Shown: in pieces, positions 12,881 to 26,250 of the stretch | Position numbering within the stretch: the stretch's first letter is position 1 | How the letters are laid out: each line of letters begins with the position of its first letter | Assembly: GCA_035610835.1 (NCBI GenBank) | Contig: CM069450.1 | Location: 36,065,335 to 36,129,334, forward strand | Source: Ophiura sarsii | Taxonomy: Eukaryota; Echinodermata; Ophiuroidea; Amphilepidida; Ophiuridae | Direction: 5' to 3' | Length of the DNA stretch: 64,000 nt | Made by a program: the position numbers and the translations under genes | Notes under the pieces: model-generated | Databases searched by the model: none | The model's input: the letters and a program-made list of their open reading frames with translations, nothing else | Told to the model about the DNA's origin: nothing

Positions 12881-13311
12881 CCTTAACATAATACAATAAT
12901 AAACCGACTACTGTTTTCAAAGCGCTATTCCATCTAGATCATAGCGCATTCAATACGAAAGTTAGTTCAGTAAGTCCATTTGTTATACGAACGATTCCAT
13001 GATCGAAGCACTAACTCTCAGATACACGCATTCATATACTAAATTAGATTTAATATATACTTTTTGTCTGGTGTTGAAAAGCCACAACGAAATTTGGGTG
13101 ACAGAAATGTAAATATACCTACACGAAGCTACTCAAAAGCTGCGGTAAGGGACCGTTCATTATTTCTAACGGAGGTGGCCGGTAGCTGGAAAAAAGCAAC
13201 AACTAAAAACAAATGACCCCCCCCCCCCTATGGAATGTAGAAACAAGTTATGACCCCCCCCCCCCTGTTTTTTTACACACACATAGGCCTACAAATACAA
13301 TAAGGATACAC

Positions 13312-13366
13312 AATTGAAGGGGTGGGTGCAATAACTTAGCACTTTATTGCACACACCCCTTCAATT
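13312..13366. repeat. Hairpin: 23-bp inverted repeat, 9-base loop
   Basis: AATTGAAGGGGTGGGTGCAA and its complement differ at one of 23 positions. It could be the centre of a fold-back element or a structured transcript. Confidence 0.8.
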
Positions 13367-14821
13367 ATATTATTATACACACTTATGATTTTGGTTGAGA
13401 CGGGGGGGGGGTGTGGGCATGCTGTCAGCATGGGCATGTTCTCCGCGTGGGCATGCAGCGACGTAGCTAGGTGTTTCATATTGGTGGGGCGAAAATTAAA
13501 AATTAACAGACAATACTTCACCGACTAAAATAATGCGCGCGTAGCGTGCGAAAAATTAATATTTTACACCATATTTCCCATAATTGAGGGCTATTTTGGC
13601 TTTAAACGTGCTTTAACACATCGAAAATCTATTTTGTGGGCACATGTGCGCATAGCGCGAGAAAAATAGCCATATTTGTACTTTTGTCCGTCATAATTTC
13701 ATTGTTTCCCTTGACAGAGCCAATCTCAACCGACACGACTGAAATGTTTTCAGTAATTGGAAGCGTAAACATGTCTGTACATCATTAATTTTGATCGATT
13801 TACCAACTAACGATTAAAAGAGTTAATACTGGTTAAAAAAAACCAATAAATATGTGTGTAAACCCTACTGTTTTTGAAGCACTTAATCTTTATTCGGGCA
13901 GTTATTTTTAACAATTTTAAACAATATTTCGCTATACAGTATGTTCGTAACTAGCAAGATAAGATTACAGAGGGAATTAATGCCATAGCATCATAGACCC
14001 TATACGTGTATGGTCAAGCACAGGAGGCCTTCAAATAAACATTCCTCAGCCGTGTAAAAATAACAGGAAAGCATCCTGGTATTCTATAAAGGCGCCATAT
14101 TGCAATCTATTGCTAAAACGCACGTGTAATTGCCATTGAATGTTGAAAAAGAAACAATCCTGCTCCTTGCAATGGTGTCCGGTTTTGACGATGACGCAAC
14201 CTAAACTGCCAAACAAGATATCACTACGGTTTGCATTAATAACAGCATTCACGAAAACAAAATGGTCCGTTTACACCAAAATGATCATAGAGGAGCACAG
14301 GTTATCGGCCCGGGGGGGGGGGGGCACTCAACTTTTTTTTGTGTAGGGGTGTGCTGCACAGGGTCTCAAAAAGGGGGGCTACAGAACTGAACTGAGTGGA
14401 TTTTATGATGAAAAATAGGGTCTTAGGAACTGATTTATCTCAACAAAGTGGGTCTTGAGAACTGGCCTATAGTTCAATTTTGATAGCAAGAACGCAAATT
14501 TTCGATTTCTTTTGGCTTTAGAACGCAAGATTTTCGAAGAATTAGGGTTTTGGAACGCAAAATTTCGCGATTTTTTGAATTTTCAATAAAATTGGGGTCT
14601 TAAGAACTGATTCAGGCTCAAAAGGGGGTCATAAGAGCTAGCAGCAGAGGGTGAAAAAGGGGGTCTTCAGCGCGGCACTACCTATACCCTTTTCCAATGT
14701 CAGTGCCCCCCCCCCCCCCCCCCCCCCCCCGAAAGGATACATTAGATGAATGGTCGTAAATGTTGATTTCCCATTAGTTTCAATGTACACAACAAATCCC
14801 GGATCAGGCGCTTTGATGTTG

Positions 14822-14995
14822 GATTACATAAAAACTCCACACTTACTTTCTTAGGAGTGCTTTCTTATTTGCACGTAGTGTGCAACAAGCCAGCAACAAA
14901 TAAAAATTGATTACATAATAACTCCACACTTGCTTTCTTAAGAGTGCTTTCTTATTTGCACGTAGTGTGCAACAAGCCAGCAACAAAAACGTCAT
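14822..14995. repeat. Two 87-bp tandem repeats
   Basis: GATTACATAA starts at 14822 and 14909. Both copies contain GTGCTTTCTTATTTGCACGT and AACAAGCCAGCAACAAA. Confidence 0.85.
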
Positions 14996-15840
14996 TTCCC
15001 ATACATATAATTACAACGAGTAAAATGGGACGGGCATTTTTTTTTACCCCATGATACCTACATATCCATGTTTTATATAATTCCTACTGTGATATATTTG
15101 TCCAGTGCTTTCTAAAACCTTTGTGATTTATTGCGAGGTTCTAAATAAAGGTCCTATACAAACTAAGTGTTGTATGATTTTGTTTCTGTCGAATAATTGT
15201 ATAGTGTTCGAATACGGATTTATTTTCCATAAGGCAACTATCGCGGGAAGATAATTCAGATTTTGATTGTTGATTAAATGGACATGGAAATGTGTGTCAT
15301 GGTAATCCAATAACTCTTCTTTGAAATGATGCGATATATCATACAATTGTTATAAACACAGTTATAATCTGGCCCATATCGCAAAGCAATGTTCCACTAG
15401 AGAAATTATTGTCACAATGAAAAATATAGACGTGCATATCAGGAATAACAAAGTTATTACATGAAACTAGGTTGACGGTAGATCACACAGTTTTCTAAAA
15501 GCATGACAAAAGCAGGAGACAACCGGATTTCTAAATAGATACATTTAAGGAATCCAAATAGCGTAAATAAATGGACAATTATTTGCATGTTGCCCTTTAT
15601 ACAAAATACATTTCAACGGTAGGAAACAGGTGTCTTTAAGATACTTCAGTATCAGAAATTATTTCTTATCACATGTTTTGAATGTACAAATATTTAGGAG
15701 GAATTCCAACACTTGGCGCCGTGCAGGTAGGGTAATGTTAAGTATTCACAATATGCAGTCATCGGATCGTGAACATAATTAACAACATATATTATATACA
15801 ATATAAACCAGTATTACTATAGAACAGTGCTTGTATTTCG

Positions 15841-16611
15841 ACACATGGAAAAAAGTATCGCACCACTGCTTTTTTTTTGAAAAGTGCAAATGTGGCCTCG
15901 AATTTTGCCACCATGGTGTGATATTAAGCATCATTTGTTTGCGTAAGCTGTCCAACAAAATGTTGTGCAATAAAAGGGCCACATTTTAGTTTGTGACGTA
16001 ATCGATGTAATGTTTTTTCAAGGCCAAGGGGAAAATGCATGTTTTTGTCCAAAAACATGCATGGAAAAAGTTTGGGTATAACGCGATATTGAGAGGCCCG
16101 ATGATTAATCTCTAAAGTTGTAATCTTTGGTAACATAATTAAGTATTCCAAGGTCAAAGGTCATCTGGGGTCAAATTAAACCAACAAAATCCCTTTTTCG
16201 TACGCCCCACGGTTATGGGGTCTAAGGTCAAAATAGGTCAAATTTTAAAGAAGTTCAAATGACAAAAGCAATATCGCGAAGGTGTTGACCTAGGTCAAAT
16301 AAACAAAAACAAAATCAACGGTGACTAATATAATGACTATTTTAAGTTTTTAAAGTCTATTCAATATCGCGTTATACCCAAACTTGTTTCATGAATGTTT
16401 TTGGACAAAATCATGCATTTTCCCCTTGGCCTTGAAAAAACATTACATCGATTACGTCACAAACTAAAATGTGGCCCTTTTGTTGCACAACATTTTGTTG
16501 GACAGCTTACGCAAACAAATAATCCTTAATATCACACCATGGTGGCAAAATTCGTGGCCACATTTGCACTTTTCAACAAAAAAGCAGTGGTGCGATACTT
16601 TTTTCCATGTG
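15841..16611. mobile_element. Fold-back MITE (~770 bp, arms ~250 bp)
   Basis: Left arm 15841-16100 and right arm 16362-16611 are inverted copies with few differences; both give the same ORF fragment (MALLLHNILLDSLRKQ) from opposite strands. The centre has several AGGTCAAA phrases. No transposase. Confidence 0.85.
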
Positions 16612-19600
16612 TATATGTCAAGTTCCAATTTGTTTCTTGGTACCATAATTATAATTTAAAAGTTAAATACGATCCTTCTTTCAGCAACATGAAATCCAAG
16701 GTTATAATACACTTGTCTTGCCATACATATCTTATTGCAACATTGCATTTTACTCTATCCAAACATATATCCCTAAAGCCCATGGTCGAGCACGGATATG
16801 ACAAAAATCGACATATTATTTATCTATCAAAAGAAGGCTTTACGTATATGGTCGAATCCAACGAAAAGTGTCCACGGCTAGATATTTAGGGTCCAGTTTC
16901 AAAATGCTTCAATCTCTTATTCCTTTTCCCAACTCAAAGTCAACATATCAAGCTTGTATGGAAAAAAAGTGCCATCACTAATCTCTCCAATTGACCACGT
17001 GGCGGAATGATGAAGTTGAAGGTACACTTCTCAATGTTACCTACAAATACAAGTACCATATTTTAATCAAGTGATGATTATTCCACATATTTACATATTT
17101 CATTCAAATTTGTGATTGTATTGTATTCAGAAGATGCTAATGCTGATAGAAGGTGATCATATTTGTCCAGGTGCTCATTTTTTGTTTTCATTTTAGATTC
17201 ACACAGTTAGGTAGCATTTGCAGACTCTCAATACCATGAAACATGAGGTTGAGTCACTTTGTGTACTTTCACCAAGATGATTTTAATGAACATTTGTTTT
17301 CATGTACCTCAAAGAGGGGGAATGACCCTTTCTGTAAAATTTAGAATTTTGAGCATGCGCCCAAAACCTAAGTACATAGAGGAATGTGGAAATTTGGTAT
17401 TCGAAGGTAACAGGTAATGTATACGTAGGTAAGAGAAGTAAAACTGTAATAAATTAATGTTCTGCTTAATTTATGTTACATTTTGAGGTGAAATAATTAT
17501 GCAGGGCTGTTAACAATATTTGGTTTTTTAAATAAACATGTTGAAACATGTTTAAATCCTAATATTATGAACATATACCCAGAAGTATACTTTAAATAGA
17601 TACTAGAATATTAATTTAATGTTAAAAAAAATATACAATATCTAACTGTCAGTTGTAATTTTGAAAAGGTTTATTAAGAACAATATATCAGGCAACATTT
17701 TTAAGCATTCCTATAAGAGAAAAACATGTTAAGACTTAAAACACAGTAGCTTGCATTGCAATAATCAAAGTATTCGTAGGTAACACATTTGTACTCAACT
17801 TCAACTTCGTTGACTAAGAACAGTTGAATCTGTTGATTTGACATAGGTTTAAGGGCAAAATTGTACTCGACGTAGTTTTTTATGCCCTGAATCGCGTGTG
17901 AGGGGGAATTATCGTATCAAAATGGTGTCTTGATTGACTTTGTAAGTAGATTTAAAAATGTGCACTCAGCGCTGCTTTTACAAAACAATCAGAATTGCAT
18001 AATATTCAACATTTGAATAAAACAGCAAGATTAACCAATTAAACATTAAAATAATATAAAACCATGTTCTTATTTCTAAGATATAAAAGAAAACACCCTA
18101 AGCATCAGTAACTCTCACTAGTGATAGACATATAGGCTACTGAATAGAATTAACCTTTTACACATGATAATTGTGGCAGAAAATGTTTTATTATGCTAAC
18201 GTATCTGATCATCAAATTTTGTTAGTGTCTTTCTTGCTTGACTTTCAATTATTAAGAATGTGCGTTTAACTTCTACAAAACAGTCAGAAGTGTGTAATAT
18301 TTAACATCTGATTTAGGGCAAGATGATGACAACATACATATCGTTCTGGGTTAAAATTTCGTAAAGGTATAGTTAAACAATCAATTAACTCGCTAGTAAT
18401 ACTAATATAATTACTGATCTAATTTGGTAAAAAGCATGTTCATCATTAAAACTAAACATGATAAAAACTTTATTAAGAAACATCTGATCATTCAGCCTCG
18501 TGATCATTCAGCCTTATCTCTAATCTCTACTTAACAAGTTTAGTGGTTCTTGATGTATTCTGTGTGTAATTAGTTCTTTAGGTCTCTCATGTCGCGAGGA
18601 TAAATATATAATAGAACTTAATTACTCTTTGTTTATTATATAGGTCATTCTAGAATGTTAAGAATGAACGTTTCAGTTTCCGTGTGAATCCAAAGTATTG
18701 GATCGAATCAACTATTGAATAGTTCACCGAGCCATCTTTAATTAGAAAGCGAGCGGTTTCCTTTAAGCAAACAGTTTGATTTGCCTGTAATTCATAGTCT
18801 TGAATGTCAGGTTATTTGTTTTAAGCAATAAAACAACCGGTTGCCTTCCTCAATTTGTTCTAAATAAAGGAGGCAAGTGAGGTCTTCTGGTTATCATTTT
18901 GAATAGCTGTTTTAAACACGAAAGCCAGATCGCCTTTTGATTCATTAATATATACTTTGAAATAATTTCATATCAGACCATATATATATATAAGTTTAAT
19001 ATGAGCCTAACATGTTCAAAGTCAAAGAACATTCAAATATTTTGCCTTTCAGTCCACAACGGAATAAAGCACGTACAACTTTCTGCAATGAGACATTCAG
19101 TTGTCAGATTAGAATTAAGATATAATTTCCTAGTTTGGAATTTGTATCATTCTGAATGTCGTACATAGTCAGACTTTATCGAGTTTCAACCGGAGGCAGA
19201 CCCCGTTTGACATAGAATCACCATTATGATATATTTTGTCAGATGTAGACAAACTAGTAATTTTATGTTTAGAAATACAATGTTGTTTGATTTAACAACA
19301 CTAATCTAATAAGTTTTGCCACGACAGAGATATTGTCGGGCATGTGCCTTTCATTATGATTTGTTTTAAAAATCAACCACTGCTTAGTTCAATTACACTA
19401 AGAAATAAATGTCGGAAGCATTATTCATGAGCAATTTTTATTTATTTAAGACTGAAATCAGTATAGGCCTACCCTCGATTCCCTCACAACTTTAAAAAAA
19501 ATGAAAAGGTTTTACTAAATTTCTTGTTCACTTAAAATACGTTTCGGTGACATTACACAACCTGCCAGAGCAAAAATGAAGCAAGTTATTGTATATTGTT

Positions 19601-22110
19601 ACACATGAATTCCATTTTCAAATACAACTACAATAATGGCCAATATTAAGTACCTCAGTAGTCACTGCTCTGCAATTCCTGGGGAAATTGGATAACTACG
19701 CATACATCATATCGACAAGCTGGTTTAAGGTTGGTGTCAACCCTGTTTGGGCCAAATTTATCAAGCACTGTAACTTTTAAATTATAAATGTGATGTACAT
19801 AAAAGTATACATTTTTTGTAATGAAATGAGTCAGAGAATCCATTTTTGGTATCAAATTTTACTAAAATTAGTGATTTTTACATTTTTGCCCAAAAATCAC
19901 CTTTTTGGCACCAACATTTTTCAGACAACCTAACAATATCAGTTTTTGATTAAAAATTCCAAAATTTCACCAAAATCATCTAAAGTCAATTATCTAGGAG
20001 CGAATTTTTTTTTTGGGCTTAAAATTTGTTTGTTTTGAAAATATTGACCAAAAAGTGCCAAAATTGAGATTTTTGAGTATTTTTTATGTACATCACATTT
20101 ATAATTTAAAAGTTACAGTGCTTGATAAATTTGGCGCCAAACAGGGTTGACACCAACCTTAAAACAATATTACGCACCAAACAATATTATTCCCGTCTTA
20201 TACATTCCTACATAATATTTACATAATATTAGGTGCGAATGAAAGCGACAAACAATGCAGGAATTGTACCATGCCCATTAACTAATATATAAGTTACCTA
20301 CGAATACAAAATGGAATATGAGAAAATTGATTATGAAGCCGAAATTTCATGGATATTATGACTAAATGTACCCATTTTAAGACGATCAACGTGTAATCTA
20401 TGGATATAAATAACATTCATTCACTCTAACTCCAACAAAAAATATGTTATCGGCAAAACCAGTGTGATTACACCATGCATTTTATTTAAATTAACACCTT
20501 TCATTTAATAAGGGAATATTAATTTTTTCCCTCCAAATATAAATATAATAATATATCCAGTCAGATTGAATGATTGCGCACTGCTTTTATGTACAATAAA
20601 ATCATATAGGGCCAATATGCACCGTGTATATTATTGAATGTTGCCTACATATACATGTTACCTCCGAATGCAACATGAAGTCAATGCACGAGAAGCTGTT
20701 CCTGATTATTTATATAAACATTAATCACCCCCATTGCGATTTAAATCAACTGTCAGAGGATGTCTTTGCGTGAATAACATAAACAACTACACTAATAGGA
20801 GTAACAAGATTGAGACATAAGGAGGCTATATTCAATCAACTTTTAAGACAACAACAAATTATTGATGCACTTGTACGCAAACTACAGAATTTTGTGAAAA
20901 GTTACTTACAAAAGCTGAAAGATTGATGCAAAACTTCTCTGTGGCTTGCCGAACGCAGCACACATATCTACTTTATTCCAGTCGATACAAGTATGTAACA
21001 ACAGAGGGAATAACCACGGTATCGTTATTTGTATTTGAAGGTAAAAGTTCATATTTCAAATTTGCCTACGAATACAGCCTTTTATTGCTGATATTTCAAA
21101 AAATGTTGCCTTCAAAATGATAAAACTTGGCACACATGTACATTGTATCACACTTCGCTTATTCTATAGATATCATTCACTAATCTGTGTTTATATTAAA
21201 ATGGCAGTGTTTTAAATAGGTATTCGGAGGTAATGCATTTTTTTTACCAAACCGATCGTTTCCGCTTTTAAAATTTCTAACAGCTTTATCAAAAAATCGA
21301 CTTGAATGTGGACAATGCATTTAAGTATTTAACATATTTAGGTATCCTTACAGCACAAATTACACTACCTCAGGTGAATTCTTCCCCGAAAGTGAGATTT
21401 AACAAAACATGTATTGGTAGGTAACGTCAAAACTTACCACAGCCAAAAAAATCACAACAATTCAGGGGATTGATCAAAAGTAACAAAAATTACAAGAGGC
21501 ATTCTTGAGATATCCACCAATCAAACAGGTAAAATTATTTCCGCTTAAGCTCGTTTTCATCTAAACGGTTATATGTCTAAAATAAAACATTAACAACTAT
21601 TTTGTAAAAAGGGTGAAAAATAGCAGGTTTATTGCTCGCATACGCCCAATTGTGCATAGAAGTTAGTCATATTATATATGGCGCGAAGCGTCTCATCGAG
21701 GCGGATACGTATAACACAAAAATAAAATAGTCAAGATATAGATTATTTTATTATAGGCCTGAACATCACGTGTACACTTTTCGTTGGATTCGACCATATA
21801 CATGTATCTGCGCTGGTACATCATATGACTCGCATTCAAAGCCTTTATTTCACAACTTCAATACCCTTAATATCTTCGATATCAACAAACTTCAAACTAC
21901 TTAATATATGTTTCGTTTCAATAATAACGCGCTCCCAAATTCTCTTGGGGGTTTCTTCTCAAACATAAAAATCTTCACAATTATAACACTAGTAACCTTA
22001 ATAACTGTATTATTGATAATATTAAATCTAAAAAACTTCGTCATTCAATAATCTATTATGGACCTAAATCTGGAGTTTACTTGACTCTACTCTAACTAGT
22101 TGTACACTAA
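16612..22110. other. AT-rich 5-kb stretch with scattered TACGAATAC-type motifs, no gene
   Basis: Bounded near 16848-16872 and 21768-21796 by an inverted phrase (GGTCGAATCCAACGAAAAGT and its complement). About nine copies of GTATTCGTAGGTAA or its complement lie inside, and the TTAA-flanked MITE is inserted at 19729. Possibly one large decayed transposon. Confidence 0.4.
19729..20158. mobile_element. TTAA-flanked MITE (piggyBac-like target)
   Basis: Inverted ends starting GGTTGGTGTCAACCCTGTTT, arms about 75 bases, flanked on both sides by TTAA (19725-19728, 20159-20162), the piggyBac target. The end sequence is not the usual CCC type, so the superfamily is tentative. Confidence 0.65.
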
Positions 22111-22536
22111 GAGCATGTTTCTGCTGGGGAAGAAACCGCTAATAAACGCTATGTTTGCCCAGTAGAAACAGACAGAACCCGGCAATAATCGGTATTTTTG
22201 GTAATCCCAAAAACCTTCACAAACCAGGTTTGGAACCGGCAATAATCGGCAATAATCGGCAATAAATCCAATAGAAACAGAAAGGCGATTCTTAGCGGTT
22301 TGCGCCATGAACCGTGTCACGCTGGGTTATACACATTATTGTGAAGCAATCTTTTTCCGGTGCGGTGGCATTGTTTGGAATTACAAAAGGTCAAATGTCG
22401 TGGCCCATAGACTAGGATCGATCAACTTTAGCGGTAACTTTTCGCGAGTAGAAACAGGGGGGATTAAAAACTGACCGATTGAAACTTAGCGTTTATTAGC
22501 GCTTGCTTTTTGCAGTGCCCCAGCAGAAACACGCTC
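22111..22536. mobile_element. MITE with GAGC(A/G)TGTTTCTGCTGGGG ends
   Basis: The two ends are inverted copies with one change, and further arm similarity (CGCTAATAAACGCTA) follows. The interior has three GGCAATAATC units. Non-coding; the 74-residue ORF on the minus strand is a shadow. Confidence 0.7.
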
Positions 22537-22981
22537 ATATAAACCGCTTCAAAAATAGTTATAAAAAGAAATTGATCGCTGAGTATCTCTGAGGTTTTTT
22601 GTTTCATATTTGTTCATGCTTTGTTATGTCGTTACTTACATTTCCGGCCTACTGTCATTGTTCTCTCTTTATTTTAAAACCATCTCCCTACTTATTCATA
22701 ACAACCCGCTGTAGTATATACGTTGTTTTTTTTAATTCTTGATATTTACAGCGGTGGAGCCAAACTAGGCTTAATGGCTTCTCCGCACACTTTCCAACAT
22801 CACCATTCTAGACCACTCTCATCGCCTGAAATATTACATACATTATTAGCTTATCCTTTGAATCATTCTTTTTTAGTATAATTATAAATTATACAACTAT
22901 ATCGTCTAGATTGAACTCTTTCATGATACCATACCATTCCTGATTATCAATTGTTTTCTTGATGTTATATCTTGTTATAGA

Positions 22982-23275
22982 GAGCGTGTGTGGTCTAGCG
23001 GATAGATCGCAGGTCTCACGATACAAAGGTTGTGAGTTCGAGCCCCGCTACGGCCAACATGTTTGTGTCCTTAGGCAAGGTACTTAGTCTCAATTGCCTC
23101 GTGGTTCAAAAGTCACGTAGAAATGGTGGTCTCGTGCATCAGAAAAGCAAAATCCGAACACGTTAAAGTTCACAGACTCCTTTATAAAAAGTAGGGGATC
23201 ATCCCGGTCTGTGTACACAAAAACTCATGTCCCTAGGTTTCAGGGGCACTGTACCGTTATTGCCCGAGGTAGGGC
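22982..23275 (+). repeat. tRNA-derived SINE
   Basis: The 5' head (22982-23055) looks like a tRNA gene: an A-box-like TGGTCTAGCGGATAG, a B-box-like GAGTTCGAGCC, and spacing of about 40 bases. The acceptor stem no longer pairs. The body has TGTCCTTAGGCAAGGTACTT, a phrase common in animal SINEs. The 3' end GGGCGCTATGTATAATATA resembles the GCGC tail of the LINEs in this window, which suggests LINE-dependent mobilisation. Confidence 0.7.
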
Positions 23276-23341
23276 GCTATGTATAATATAACAGTATGTA
23301 TGTATGGGATGTATGAATGTATGTATATTGTTATATATATA

Positions 23342-24072
23342 CAGGGTGTATCAAAAAAATTAGGACTCTGTTTCATGACGGTGTAATTCTTATTATAATC
23401 ATTGGACCATAACCAATTTAGTCTCGTTCTAAAGCCCAATTAATGATTATGATATCCTGAAAATATGAGATCAATCCGATGAAAAATAAGAAAACTAGCG
23501 TACTTTGTGTAAACCATGTCATTTACTGGTTTGTACAATGGGAATTCACACAGTAAAATTAACAGTCGAGTAATATGAAAGCGCTCGATTTGTAACTCAA
23601 TGAACCATCCACAGTGGGCTCGAGAACTGTTTAACACAACTTTTTTTAAATTTAATTTGCACAAAATATGCATGCATCTGTTTTGCGGATTTTTTTAGCC
23701 AGTATTGATTTGTGCCAGAATTAAGTGGATTACCAACTTAAACTTTGCTATTGACTGATATATTATGATATACCAGGGAGGTGTTGACACCTCCCTGGAT
23801 ATACTATGTTGACAATTATTATAACGTATTGAAACGTAAACCATGTTATTTACTGGTCTGTACATGTAGATCCCATTGTACAAACCAGTAAATGACATGG
23901 TTTACGCAAAGTACGCTAGTTTTCTTATTTTGCATCGGATTGATCTCATATTTTCAGGATATCATAATAATTAATTGGGCTTTACAATGAGACTAAATTG
24001 GTCATGGTCCAATGATTATAATAAGAATTACATCGTCATGAAACAGAGTCCTCATGTTTTTGATACACCCTG
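23342..24072. mobile_element. Mariner-like long-TIR MITE (731 bp)
   Basis: Arms of about 200 bases (23342-23541, 23872-24072) are inverted copies starting CAGGGTGTATCAAAA and flanked by TA on each side, the Tc1/mariner target. A second palindrome (CCAGGGAGGTGTTGACACC) sits in the centre near 23774-23798. No transposase frame. Confidence 0.88.
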
Positions 24073-24110
24073 TATGTTGTTGGATTATGTAAATAAATCT
24101 TATCAATGAA

Positions 24111-25290
24111 TGAATGAATGAACATTATGTGTTTGAAACAGCTGCGCTTTCATTCTACAGTTTGAAGTTATACGACATTTTTATCTTTTTGTTTTGATTC
24201 AAAAATAGTATGTGATTGACACGGCTTTATGAGAAAGGCCATTAAAGCTCATTGGTATGTACATTTAATCCCACAATTATTCATACCCTTTGATAAAAAT
24301 GAGGTTTTTGCATTTCTCTCATATCTATACCAGCTGGAGTGGTGGAACTTTCGCTTTACAAAAAAAACACAGTTAGTTTGCAAGTACAAATCAATATTTT
24401 TGGGCTCATTATTTTTTGCATAACAATAGAATTGAACAAGAATTGTGTTTTTATGCCTGTCCAAGATTATTCATACCCCATGTCAGGTTTTAGGATTGAG
24501 GCAATTTTTTTGTGATAATACACATGTTGTTGACATTCCAAACGTTCTTTATATTGTATAATTGGCTTTTATATTGTTATGCAATTATTCCATGATGTGT
24601 GCATACAATGTGGATGCATTACAAATGTGTCTTATTGAGTTTACAGTGAGGGACAGTAAGGATATTATAGGACAACACTCTAGCTCTTTGTCAGCATGGC
24701 GAAGAAGACCAAAGAACTCAGTGAGGACCTTTGTGTGTGCATATTGTGAATGCTCACAAATAGAGGAAAGGCTACTATAAGCTATTTCGAAGCAATTCCA
24801 AGTGCCAAATTCCACCATACAAAGCATTTTCCAGGCTTGTCTACTGGATTGATTGCGATTTCTATATCAAAATATATGAACAGTTATGTTTCGTAATTTG
24901 ATGTTATGTTAAAAAGCCCTCCCATAGTCCGAAAGTACAGAAATACCACTAAAAGCAATCTTGATTGGTTATGTCTTTTACTGACCAATATTGGACCAAA
25001 TATTGGACCAAACTCGTAAAGTTCATCAATAGAGGGCAGTATAATTCAAGTTTGCTTTTTATTAATCTTTTTGTAGTTTCAGTCTATAGGAGGGCTTTTT
25101 ACCGTAACCACAAAAAACAAAACATAACTGTTTTTTATATTTTGATATAGAAATCACAATCAATCCAAAAGACAAGTCTTCAAAATATCAAGTTACGGAA
25201 TGTACAATAAAAAAAAACCATAGATCTCATATAAATATCAAAAAGGCAAAAATAGCAGTACATGACCCCTTTAACATAACATAATAACAA
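24111..25290 (+). repeat. Dispersed repeat C, copy split by insertions
   Basis: Same family as 12410-12880; the two matching ends are separated by about 780 bases containing the Tc1 relic and an inverted fragment of repeat C near 24835-24960. Confidence 0.6.
24256..24835 (+). pseudogene. Tc1-type transposon 5' fragment with dead transposase start
   Basis: From the ATG at 24696 the frame reads MAKKTKELSEDL then stops. After frame shifts, VNAHK, KGY and AISKQFQVPNSTIQSIF follow, the N-terminal helix-turn-helix of Tc1 transposases. Upstream, ATTATTCATACCC is repeated (24276-24288, 24466-24478), resembling Tc1-family ends. The right side is cut off at about 24835. It is inserted in a dispersed repeat shared with 12410-12880. 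Confidence 0.75.
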
Positions 25291-26011
25291 ACCAACTAAT
25301 ATTTTCAAATAGATACACGCATTCATACTAAATTTAATTTAATATATACTTTTTGTCTCGTATTGAAAAAGCACAACGAAATGTGGGTGACAAAAATGTA
25401 ACAACATATAATAGACCTAAACGAAGCTACTTAAAAGCTGTCGTAAGGCTCAAGAATAAAAAGGTCTCAAAAATAAATATACGTCTCAAACACAAAATTC
25501 TAACACCAAAAAGACCTTAATTATGATATGATAAAAGTCTCAAAATGAAAAACATGTCGCAAATTTTAAAAAGGCCCTAAAATTAAAAATTAAAATTATG
25601 AAAACTATCTCAACATTGAAAAAAGGTCTCATATAATATAAAAACAATTAAATAACGATATCAAACAATACAGAAAAAGATTTTAAATCGAGGGAAAAAA
25701 GGTGTCAAAGCTCACAAGATTTTCAAACATAAGAATGCATTTCAAAACTGACAACGGTATTAAGACAATTAAAAGTCATACACAAACGGTTTCAAAGTCA
25801 CGGAACGGTCTCAAAAATAAACACATCACAAATTGAAGAGGGTCGCAACGCTCAGAGCCTCAGTACAGGCTTGTGGGCGGTTAAAAAATCTCACCGAGAA
25901 GAAGCGTACATAATGTATAAAGGAATCGTTCTCACACACACGGTGATTCTGCTGCATGTCTTCACCAAAATAGTGACACTCAAATACACACCAAAACAAA
26001 CTGAGCGTTGT

Positions 26012-26250
26012 ACAGGCTGTCCCAAAATTATTAGTACCCATCGATGCCCAAAGTTCAATCATTTTTGTCATCATCAAAATCGATGGGATTAGATCCGTTG
26101 TTTTTACATAATCTTTGTCATACTGTACTATTTTATTAGAATTTTAGATCATGAATATCGGATTTATCAAACTCAAGATACACTCTATTATGTAAAATAT
26201 GGTGGTTTCACCTTTTTTGACAAAGTGCTAAAAAAATGTGTGTGCTATTA
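26012..26250 (+). repeat. Mariner-end-like repeat, copy 1
   Basis: Starts ACAGGCTGTCCCAAAAT and runs about 230 bases, with clear similarity to 39026-39240. The first bases resemble mariner inverted ends, but no matching other end was found in either place. Confidence 0.5.

Larger units (their letters stand above)
12881..15840. other. No gene seen
   Basis: Contains C-runs at 13217 and 13254, a hairpin at 13312, a transposon-end-like CAGCGACGTAGCTAGG near 13457, a G-rich then T-rich patch near 14310, a 25-base C-run at 14706 and the 87-bp repeats. No coding signal. Confidence 0.5.

Noticed and set aside
16110..16320. Several AGGTCAAA phrases that look like nuclear-receptor half-sites
   Set aside because: They are in the centre of a fold-back MITE and similar GGTCAAAGG text is scattered through other repeats; no gene nearby.
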